In this document: one piece after another, positions 5,831-12,076 of the stretch
Layout of the letters: the number at the start of each line of letters is the position of its first letter
How positions within the stretch are numbered: position 1 is the stretch's first letter
Source of the DNA: Oscillospiraceae bacterium
GTDB lineage: Bacteria; Bacillota; Clostridia; UMGS1883
NCBI GenBank assembly: GCA_022508735.1
Contig: JAFLUQ010000064.1
Coordinates: forward strand, 1 to 12,076
Direction: 5' to 3'
Length of the DNA: 12,076 nt
Notes under the pieces: generated by a model
Databases searched by the model: none
What the model was told of the DNA's origin: nothing
Seen by the model: only the letters and a program-made list of their open reading frames with translations
Program-made: the position numbers and the translations under genes

Positions 5831-8170
5831 ATGTTTGAGAACAGAAGATATTTTTTTGACGGCGGTATGGGTACGATGCTGCAGAAGGCCGGTATGGCTG
5901 CGGGTGCGTGCCCCGAGGAGCTTAATATAACAGATCCGGAGCTTATCCGTTCCATACACCGGGCCTACCGTGAGGCCGGAGCCGATATAATCACCACCAA
6001 CACCTTCGGCGCCAATCCCGTAAAGCTGGAGAGCCGCTATCCTCTGGAGGATATAGTCCGTGCGGCGGTGGAAAACGCCAAAGCCTCCGGAGGGCTTGTG
6101 GCCTTTGACGTAGGCCCCACAGGCGCGCTGATGAAGCCCGTGGGCGATATGGATTTTGAAACGGCCTATGATGCCTTTTACAAAACTGTCAAGGCCGGGG
6201 CTGACGCCGGTGCAGACCTGATCGTGATCGAAACAATGAGCGATATACTTGAAGTCAAGGCGGCAGTCCTTGCGGCAAAGGATGCCTGCTCTCTGCCGGT
6301 CTTTGCCACCATGACCTTTGATGAGAACGGCAAGGCACTGACGGGAGCTGACCCGGAGTGCATGGCCGCAGTTCTTGAGGGGCTGGGCGCCGATGCCATA
6401 GGAATAAACTGCGGTCTCGGCCCGAAGCAGATCCTTCCGCTGGCCAAAAGGCTTGCCGGCGTGGCCTCGGTGCCTCTGCTGATTCAGCCTAACGCCGGGC
6501 TGCCCGCCATAGTGAACGGGGAAACGGTCTACGACGTTACGGCGGAGGAATTCGCAGATTATGCCGTGGAGATAGCGAAGCTCGGTGCGGGCTTTATCGG
6601 CGGCTGCTGCGGAACAACTCCGGAGCATATACGGCTCACTGTGGAAAGATGCCGTGATCTTCCATATATGCTGCCCACAGATAAGGGGCTGTGCGTCTGC
6701 TCGTCATACTCTCATGCCCTTGTTATAGGGGAGAGGCCGCTCATAATCGGCGAGAGAATAAACCCCACCGGAAAGAAAAAATTCAAGGAGGCTCTGCGGC
6801 TGGGCGATTTTGAATATATCCTGGGTGAGGCCTCTTCTCAGGCCGCGGCGGGAGCCGACGCGCTGGACGTGAACGTAGGCTCGCCGGATATTGACGAGCG
6901 GGCTGTTATGAAGGATATCGTACCGAAAATTCAAGGTATAACTGATCTGCCTCTCCAGATAGACAGCTCCTCTCCCGAGGTGCTTGAGGCCGCAATGCGT
7001 CTATACAGCGGAAAGCCGCTGGTGAACTCCGTAAACGGCAAGGAAGAGATCATGTGCGCCGTATTTCCGCTTGTGAAAAAATACGGCGGCGTGGTAGTTG
7101 GTCTCACGCTGGACGAGGCCGGTATTCCCGACACCGCCGAGGGTCGGCTTGCAATAGCTGAAAGAATAGTGAACACCGCCGCGGAGTACGGCATAAAACC
7201 CAAGGATATAATCATTGATGCCCTTACAATGACCGTCGCAACCGACGACATGGCGGCGGTAAAGACCGCTGACGCGCTTAAGCTGATAAAGGAAAGGCTT
7301 GGCGTCAAGACTGTGCTCGGCGTTTCAAATATATCCTTCGGCCTGCCCAATCGCCCCTCAGTTAACGCTGCCTTTCTGGATATGGCGGTGAAGGCCGGGC
7401 TGGACTGCGCCATATATAACCCCATGGCGGCTAAGGCGGCCTATGGACAGGAGGCCGTTACAATGCTTGAGGGCCGTGACCCGGGCTGCGCGAAGTATAT
7501 CGAGGCGGCCCTTGCGGCAGAAGCCACAGGCGCGGCACAGGCGGCGGAGAGCAGCGCTCCCGATTTAAAGAAGCTGATAGAGACCGGGCAAAAGGAGCGG
7601 TCGTATGCCGCGGCAAGGGAAATGCTCAAAACCGTTCCGGCTATGGAATTGATAAATAACTATGTCATTCCGGCCCTTAACGCCGTGGGCGAAGGCTTCG
7701 AGAGCGGGCGGCTGTTCCTGCCCCAGCTCATGAGCGGTGCCGACAGCGCCAAGCGTGCCTTTGACGCCGTGAAGGAAAACTCGGTTTCCGGCGGTGAGGA
7801 TAAGGGCACCATTGTGCTTGCCACGGTAAAGGGAGATATACACGACATAGGCAAGAATATCGTAAAGCTGCTGCTTCAGAATTACGGCTATAACGTGGTT
7901 GACTTGGGCCGCGACGTGGACATTGAAACCGTGGTGGAGGCCGTGCGTGAGACCGGCGCGCCGTTATTGGGGCTGAGCGCGTTGATGACCACAACTGTGG
8001 TGAGTATGGAGCGCACCATAAAGGCCGTGCGTGAGAGCGATCTCGCCTGCAAAATCATGGTTGGCGGTGCGGTGCTGACCGAGAGCTATGCCATGGAGAT
8101 AGGCGCGGACTACTACTCTAAGGACGCGCTTGTAAGCGTGGAGATCGCGAACAAGATTTTCGGAGCCTGA
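5831..8170 (+). CDS. metH: Cobalamin-dependent methionine synthase, short form without AdoMet reactivation domain
   Basis: A 779-residue enzyme that moves a methyl group from 5-methyl-tetrahydrofolate through cobalamin to homocysteine. Domains in order: homocysteine-binding barrel (1–~285; DGGMGTMLQ near 10–18, zinc ligands Cys194 in GINCGLGP and Cys259/Cys260 in GGCCGTTP), pterin-binding barrel (~303–560; IIGERINPTGKKKF, GADALDVNVGSP, QIDSSSPEVLEAA), cobalamin cap helices (~575–650) and the Rossmann cobalamin domain (~658–779; DIHDIG with Asp669, His671 as cobalt ligand and Gly674, then SALMTTT and GGAVLT). The C-terminal activation domain of E. coli MetH (1227 residues) is absent; this short form is usual in many Clostridia and needs a separate reactivating protein, which is not in this window. 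Start: ATG 5831, 10 bp after AAAGGA (5815–5820); the TTG at 5822 is too close to that site. It leads a two-gene unit with the NimA-like gene. Confidence 0.95.
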   Translation: MFENRRYFFDGGMGTMLQKAGMAAGACPEELNITDPELIRSIHRAYREAGADIITTNTFGANPVKLESRYPLEDIVRAAVENAKASGGLVAFDVGPTGALMKPVGDMDFETAYDAFYKTVKAGADAGADLIVIETMSDILEVKAAVLAAKDACSLPVFATMTFDENGKALTGADPECMAAVLEGLGADAIGINCGLGPKQILPLAKRLAGVASVPLLIQPNAGLPAIVNGETVYDVTAEEFADYAVEIAKLGAGFIGGCCGTTPEHIRLTVERCRDLPYMLPTDKGLCVCSSYSHALVIGERPLIIGERINPTGKKKFKEALRLGDFEYILGEASSQAAAGADALDVNVGSPDIDERAVMKDIVPKIQGITDLPLQIDSSSPEVLEAAMRLYSGKPLVNSVNGKEEIMCAVFPLVKKYGGVVVGLTLDEAGIPDTAEGRLAIAERIVNTAAEYGIKPKDIIIDALTMTVATDDMAAVKTADALKLIKERLGVKTVLGVSNISFGLPNRPSVNAAFLDMAVKAGLDCAIYNPMAAKAAYGQEAVTMLEGRDPGCAKYIEAALAAEATGAAQAAESSAPDLKKLIETGQKERSYAAAREMLKTVPAMELINNYVIPALNAVGEGFESGRLFLPQLMSGADSAKRAFDAVKENSVSGGEDKGTIVLATVKGDIHDIGKNIVKLLLQNYGYNVVDLGRDVDIETVVEAVRETGAPLLGLSALMTTTVVSMERTIKAVRESDLACKIMVGGAVLTESYAMEIGADYYSKDALVSVEIANKIFGA

Positions 8171-8182
8171 GGAGGAATAAAA

Positions 8183-8638
8183 ATGCGACGTAAGGACAGA
8201 GAAATGCCAGAGGAGTTCGGACTTGAGGTTATCGACGAATGCCGCTATGGTGTGGCCGCCATGACAGATACGCAGGGGGAGCCCTACGCTGTGGCGCTGA
8301 ATCTCGTGAGGGACGGCAGAACGCTCTATTTCCACTGTGCCGCGGAGGGTAAAAAGGTCGAGGCACTGAGGAGGGACCCGCGTCTGTGTATATCCTTCGT
8401 GGGAAGCGATCAGCCTCTTACAGACAAGTTCACAACGCTGTTTGAGTCGGCGATAGTGCGCGGCAGAGCTTCCTTGGTGGAGGATGAGGCTGAAAAGATA
8501 CACGCCCTCAGGCTGCTGTGCGAAAAGCTCACCCCGGCGAATATGCCGGCCTTTGATAAGGCCATAGAGCGCAGCCTTAATAGAACAGCCGTCTGGCGCG
8601 TATATATGGAAGAGATCACCGCAAAGCGAAAAAATTAA
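8183..8638 (+). CDS. NimA-like pyridoxamine 5'-phosphate oxidase-fold protein
   Basis: A 151-residue protein of the split-barrel flavin-binding family, close to the nitroimidazole-resistance NimA group. It has the usual opening MRRKDRE, a CRYGVAAM strand with following DTQGEPYAVALN, the motif LYFHCAAEGKK (His51, Gly56, Lys57, Lys58), and the DKFTTLFESAIVRGRA block. Members bind FMN or related cofactors and several reduce nitro compounds; many have unknown natural substrates, so the name does not show drug resistance. A strong GGAGG site (8171–8175) 7 bp before ATG and only 12 bp from metH indicate co-transcription. A functional link to methionine synthesis is not evident. It could be a flavin-dependent redox helper for cobalamin, but that is speculation. 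Confidence 0.88.
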   Translation: MRRKDREMPEEFGLEVIDECRYGVAAMTDTQGEPYAVALNLVRDGRTLYFHCAAEGKKVEALRRDPRLCISFVGSDQPLTDKFTTLFESAIVRGRASLVEDEAEKIHALRLLCEKLTPANMPAFDKAIERSLNRTAVWRVYMEEITAKRKN

Positions 8639-8671
8639 TACATGTTAACAAGAATTTCACAATTAAAATCC

Positions 8672-8700
8672 TTGCAAACCTGAGAAAACTGTGGTACTAT
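8672..8700 (+). promoter_or_regulatory. Candidate promoter of the large LamG-domain gene, overlapping a hairpin
   Basis: TTGCAA (8672–8677) and TACTAT (8695–8700) are 17 bp apart, and the -10 is preceded by TG at 8692–8693, giving an extended -10 element. The hexamers each match the consensus at 4/6. The predicted start near 8707 leaves a leader of about 50 bases. The -10 lies inside the left arm of the hairpin at 8685–8717. Confidence 0.45.
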
Positions 8701-8718
8701 TATAGTAGCACAGTTTTT
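8685..8718 (+). terminator. Terminator of the metH operon
   Basis: AAAACTGTG (8685–8693) pairs with CACAGTTTT (8709–8717). A G/G mismatch follows, then an inner stem TACTA (8695–8699) with TAGTA (8703–8707) around a TTA loop. A five-T run (8714–8718) ends it. It lies about 46 bp after the stop codon of the NimA-like gene. The same DNA may carry the promoter of the next gene. Confidence 0.78.
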
Positions 8719-8756
8719 GTTTGTAAATGTAGTTTTTATATTTGGAGGAAAAGAAG

Positions 8757-11700
8757 ATGAGATTAAAGAAGCTTACGGCCTTTGTAATGGCACTGGCTAT
8801 AGTGCTTGCGCTTGTGCCCGCTATAACTGTCGGTGCGGCGTTTGATATCGACGACGGCCTTGTCCTGTACTACAGCTTTGATAATGACAGCGACCAGCCG
8901 TATGTCATAACAGATGACAGCGGCAACGGCTATACCGGTGCAGTGCTAAATACCGTGCATGATGGAGAGGGCGGCCCTTTTGGCGGGGAAGCTGTTTCTA
9001 ACGTGCTCACCATTCAGGGTGGATTGGCCCACTTCCCAGGCGGCAGTTCATCCGGATGGCGGGGGCAGTACAATACCGGAGCAGCAATAAAAATACCTGA
9101 AGATGTTCGGTCGGATATTACAGGGGACTACACGGTTTCCATGTGGGTCAGGGTAGACAATAGCTACGCCTACGCCAATCAGCCTCAGCGATTTTTTGAC
9201 TTTGGCGTCAGCACCACTGACAGTATCTTTCTTCGCTATACTTCTTCTACGGGAGATATGCGCTTTCAGGACAGAGGTATAGGCAGCGGTAAAGACGATT
9301 CGAACAGCTATATTTCCGCTTACGTTAACAATGAGTACCTGGGAAACTGGCACATGCTGACAGTGACATACACTGCCGAGGATAATACCGCTGCATTCTA
9401 TTTGGATTGGTATCAGTGTGTGAGCGGAAGTAAATTTACCCGTTCACTGGGCGACATCCCTGCTTTGACAAATGATACCTACGGAATGTTTTTGGGCCGG
9501 ACGCAGTGGTACAACGAAAATGAAAAGGCGAGCAACCCCGATTTCTGCGGCTGGATGGATGATGTGAGAATATATAACCGGGCTCTGAGTGAGGCTGAGA
9601 TAGACAGCCTGTACAGCATGAGCTACCACGATGAGTATCTGAGAAGCATCGTGTCCGGCTTAAATCCGTCATACACCGCTTTCCAGGGTGGGCCTCTTTA
9701 TATGCCCGGGAATATAGAGGTGGGTCTGGACGACGGAACACGAACCTATGCGGAAGTGATCTGGGATGATATCACCCAGGAACAGCTCAATACAGTAGGC
9801 TTCTTCGGCGTGCCTGGTGAGGTACATATAGGTGATTACAACTATGGAAAGATTGCGTACGCCACAATAACCGTGATCTCTGCCAACAGCAATTTGCGGG
9901 ATGGCCTTGAGCTCTATTATTCATTTGAAAATGACGGTTCACAGCCATCATATATAACTGACGACAGCTATAACGGCCGCGCCGGCCAGGTGCTGAACAA
10001 TTCCGACCGATGGAACAGGCGGCAGATATCTGTAGAGAGCGCGGCAAGCGGCAATGTTGCCCGTTTCCCCGGCGGAACATGGATGGGGAACGGCGCAGCT
10101 ATAAAGATCCCCGAGGAGACGCGGGAGAATATCACCGGAGACTACACTGTGTCCATGTGGATCAAGGCCGACAGCAGCTACAGCTTCAGTGGGAATCTTC
10201 AGCGATTTTTTGACTTCGGCGTGGGTCAGAGGGACAGTATCTTTGTGCGCTACAGAGTGACCGACGGCGATCTGCGCTTTCAGGACCGCGGGCTGACTTC
10301 CGACGGTGAAGACAAAAGAGGATATATTTCCACTACGGATAACAGCTTTGCCGATAAGTGGGGGCTGCTCACGGTAACCTATAATGCAGACGACGATGCC
10401 GTCGTGGTATATGTAAACGGAAATCCCGTCATGAGCGGCGACGGTTTTACCCGCTCGTTGGGTGACCTTTCCATGCTGACCAACAGCACTTACGGCATGT
10501 ATTTGGGTCGCACAATGTGGCAGGACGGTGAAAACCCGGATTTCTGCGGCTGGATGGATGAGGTGCGCATCTACAGCCGTGCTATAAATGAAGATGAAAT
10601 TCAGGAGCTTTACCTGACTACCTGCCCTGAGCCAATGGTTCAGGTTGCCATAACCCATGAGCTGGAGGACGGTACGGTAGTTGAGGAGCCTGCTCCGGTG
10701 ACAGTGGCTGAGGGTGCTTCCTATACATACAACGCTCCTATAATGATTGAATATGAGGGCGTGATATACAGACTTTCCTATGTGCTGTCCACCCTTAATA
10801 TAGCAAACGTAAGCAGAGCTAATAATAAAATAAGGGCCATATACGTGATCGAAGAGGTTACCTCACAGCAGGAGGTGTTGGTCGAAGCATACATAAATAC
10901 CAGGCCCGAACTGCCGGCGTTCGTTAATATGTCCTTCAATACCGGCGAGATCATCAGTGTGCAAACCAAATGGAATGATGTGCCCGAGAACGGATGGGAC
11001 GAACCGGGAGAATACATCGTAAATGGCATGGCTATCGACTATCCGGTCACTGCAACGGTGACTGTTTATGCGATAAAAAGTGCAAGTGTGCCCGAAATAA
11101 CCTATGCCGATATGGGGGCGCGGCCTTCTCTGCCTTCGGCTGCTGCTGTCACAACTACCCACGGACGGACGTTCAACTCCGCCATTGAATGGGATGCTAT
11201 GCCTGAGGATAAGATCCTCTCGGGAGAGAGCTTTGACATTTCCGGCGTTTTGACCGACTACCCCGACGTAAAAGTCACAACACATGTGGAATTTGTGACA
11301 CGCTCAACGAAAGCTGTTATAGCTGTGGCCGACACATATACCACCGACGGCGACAGAAGCACCGCCAGATACGGCTCTGAAGATCAGCTTATGATCAGCT
11401 CCACCAGCGGGTCCGGTAGAGCTGGCTATAACCGCTACGCCTACCTTCGCTTTGAAAACCCCGGCGTGAGTGAGCCTATAGGCGCCCGGGTCAAGCTCTT
11501 CATGAACCGCATCGATAACGGTGCCTATACCGAATATACCATCTATGCAATGAACAACTCCGGCTGGGATGAATACGAATTGGCATGGAGCTGGCAGAAC
11601 AGTTACCGCGAAGGCGCTGAGGAAATTGCAAAAGCTTCTTATACGCCGCGTGGCAATCCGGATTATTTCGGCGATTGGATCGAGTTTGACATAAGTGATT

Positions 11701-12076
11701 ATATAAATAACTATCCCGACAAGGAGTTCTATGACTTTTATATAAGCGCCAGCACCTGTGCCGGATATTTCAGCTCCCGCGAGGGCGACAATCCGCCTGT
11801 GCTGGAGATAGACAGCATGGGTAAGGCGTTGACGGTGCGCTATATGGCAAATGGGGAAGAGGTCAGGAGAGAGGCTGTTGCCGCTCCCGAAAGCGGCCCC
11901 TTCACCTTCAGCCCCGCTACGGCCTTTGTTAAGGACGGCAGGCTCTATGTTTCCAGCGGAAACGTAGAGATCGATGATATAGCCGATGTATATGAGGTAG
12001 AGGTCGAAGTGACCGAAACTGACTTCACGGTAGAAAATCCGGTTATAAACACATATATTGACGAAACGCCGACTAT
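8757..12076 (+). CDS. Large secreted multi-domain protein (LamG, Ig-like, MucBP-like, DNRLRE/CBM96-like), 3' end outside window
   Basis: The frame runs without a stop from ATG 8757 to the right edge: 1106 codons plus two bases. GGAGG (8744–8748) is 8 bp before the ATG. Residues 1–27 are a clear Sec signal peptide (MRLKK, a hydrophobic core, then ITVGA before AFD). Then come LamG-like/concanavalin-fold domain 1 (~34–287), an Ig-like Big_4-type module (~292–374, with VIWDDIT), LamG-like domain 2 (~382–620), a MucBP-like segment (~625–703), two more Ig-like modules (~704–776 and ~777–849, each with the W(N/D)xxP pattern), a DNRLRE/CBM96-like carbohydrate-binding domain (~851–1020, VADTYTTDGDRSTARYG to VLEI) and the start of an unassigned module. 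No catalytic domain is visible; one or a wall anchor may lie downstream. The likely role is a secreted glycan-binding enzyme or adhesin. Module borders are approximate and the Ig-like and MucBP-like calls are the weakest. Confidence 0.85.
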   Translation, partial: MRLKKLTAFVMALAIVLALVPAITVGAAFDIDDGLVLYYSFDNDSDQPYVITDDSGNGYTGAVLNTVHDGEGGPFGGEAVSNVLTIQGGLAHFPGGSSSGWRGQYNTGAAIKIPEDVRSDITGDYTVSMWVRVDNSYAYANQPQRFFDFGVSTTDSIFLRYTSSTGDMRFQDRGIGSGKDDSNSYISAYVNNEYLGNWHMLTVTYTAEDNTAAFYLDWYQCVSGSKFTRSLGDIPALTNDTYGMFLGRTQWYNENEKASNPDFCGWMDDVRIYNRALSEAEIDSLYSMSYHDEYLRSIVSGLNPSYTAFQGGPLYMPGNIEVGLDDGTRTYAEVIWDDITQEQLNTVGFFGVPGEVHIGDYNYGKIAYATITVISANSNLRDGLELYYSFENDGSQPSYITDDSYNGRAGQVLNNSDRWNRRQISVESAASGNVARFPGGTWMGNGAAIKIPEETRENITGDYTVSMWIKADSSYSFSGNLQRFFDFGVGQRDSIFVRYRVTDGDLRFQDRGLTSDGEDKRGYISTTDNSFADKWGLLTVTYNADDDAVVVYVNGNPVMSGDGFTRSLGDLSMLTNSTYGMYLGRTMWQDGENPDFCGWMDEVRIYSRAINEDEIQELYLTTCPEPMVQVAITHELEDGTVVEEPAPVTVAEGASYTYNAPIMIEYEGVIYRLSYVLSTLNIANVSRANNKIRAIYVIEEVTSQQEVLVEAYINTRPELPAFVNMSFNTGEIISVQTKWNDVPENGWDEPGEYIVNGMAIDYPVTATVTVYAIKSASVPEITYADMGARPSLPSAAAVTTTHGRTFNSAIEWDAMPEDKILSGESFDISGVLTDYPDVKVTTHVEFVTRSTKAVIAVADTYTTDGDRSTARYGSEDQLMISSTSGSGRAGYNRYAYLRFENPGVSEPIGARVKLFMNRIDNGAYTEYTIYAMNNSGWDEYELAWSWQNSYREGAEEIAKASYTPRGNPDYFGDWIEFDISDYINNYPDKEFYDFYISASTCAGYFSSREGDNPPVLEIDSMGKALTVRYMANGEEVRREAVAAPESGPFTFSPATAFVKDGRLYVSSGNVEIDDIADVYEVEVEVTETDFTVENPVINTYIDETPT
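8851..10617 (+). repeat. Intragenic duplication: two LamG-like domains
   Basis: Two copies lie about 348 codons apart and share, in order, GL(V/E)LYYSF, AAIKIPE, DYTVSMW, QRFFDFGV, DSIF, RFQDRG, FTRSLGD, TYGM(F/Y)LGRT, NPDFCGWMD and VRIY(N/S)RA. Some stretches are near-identical in DNA too, such as the QRFFDFGV block (about 9187–9209 and 10200–10222), which suggests a fairly recent duplication or ongoing exchange. Confidence 0.85.

Noticed and set aside
5813..6628. Minus-strand open frame opposite the start of metH
   Set aside because: It overlaps the metH promoter and a gene with full family motifs on the plus strand; its composition (many His, Arg, Cys) is typical of an antisense frame.
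7964..8503. Minus-strand open frame across the metH/NimA-like junction
   Set aside because: It spans two well-supported plus-strand genes and has no recognisable motifs.
9948..10658. Minus-strand open frame of 236 codons inside the large LamG-domain gene
   Set aside because: The plus-strand frame is open throughout with clear domain motifs, and the antisense product shows only low-complexity reverse readings of them.
1..12076. Mobile elements, CRISPR array, tRNA or rRNA genes
   Set aside because: I saw no transposase or integrase motifs, no regularly spaced short repeats, and no tRNA- or rRNA-like sequence. The repeats present are within-gene domain copies or short promoter-region repeats.
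8757..12076. Frameshift or truncation in the large gene, suggested by the lack of a stop
   Set aside because: Translation in one frame keeps domain motifs through to the last codon; the missing stop is due to the window edge.

Overview
The window looks like a chromosomal segment from a Gram-positive, anaerobic Clostridia-type bacterium, perhaps a gut Oscillospirales/Ruminococcaceae relative. This is an inference. It rests on strong GGAGG-type ribosome binding sites, a medium-GC coding style that still uses many ATA and AGA codons, a short MetH without a C-terminal AdoMet domain, a NimA-like flavin protein, an AraC–GyrI fusion regulator, and large secreted adhesin-like proteins. Species cannot be named from sequence reading alone.

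Layout. (1) 2–1141 (+) is the 3' end of a secreted-type protein made of three F5/8 type C (CBM32/discoidin-like) repeats; it is closed by a perfect hairpin terminator at 1164–1189. (2) 1285–2205 (+) is an AraC-type regulator with a GyrI-like ligand-binding half; it runs convergently into (3) 2241–3065 (-), an XRE-family regulator. (4) 3287–5701 (-) is a two-gene unit, metF then a ComM/YifB-family AAA+ ATPase, ending in a hairpin terminator at 3250–3284. (5) Divergent from metF, with back-to-back promoters in a 129-bp gap, is metH (5831–8170, +), followed 12 bp later by a NimA-like/pyridoxamine-phosphate-oxidase-fold gene (8183–8638). (6) After a hairpin whose left arm overlaps a candidate promoter, a very large secreted protein begins at 8757 and is still open at the window end (1106 codons visible). 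It has a signal peptide, two LamG-like domains, Ig-like (Big_4-type) modules, a MucBP-like module and a DNRLRE/CBM96-like module.

How the genes work together. MetF makes 5-methyl-tetrahydrofolate and MetH uses it, via cobalamin, to methylate homocysteine to methionine. The divergent metF/metH promoters would allow joint control of the two steps. No SAM riboswitch or T-box fits in the short leaders, so any methionine response would have to act at the promoters or elsewhere. The two outer proteins probably bind glycans or other surface polymers outside the cell and look functionally separate from the core genes.

I see no phage, transposon, CRISPR, tRNA or rRNA in the window, and no clear evidence of a wholly new system. 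The items most worth a second look are the architecture of the large LamG protein, the internal start site in the AraC–GyrI gene, the promoter/terminator overlap before the large gene, and the direct repeats in front of the XRE gene. There is no gene-free stretch longer than about 300 bp.
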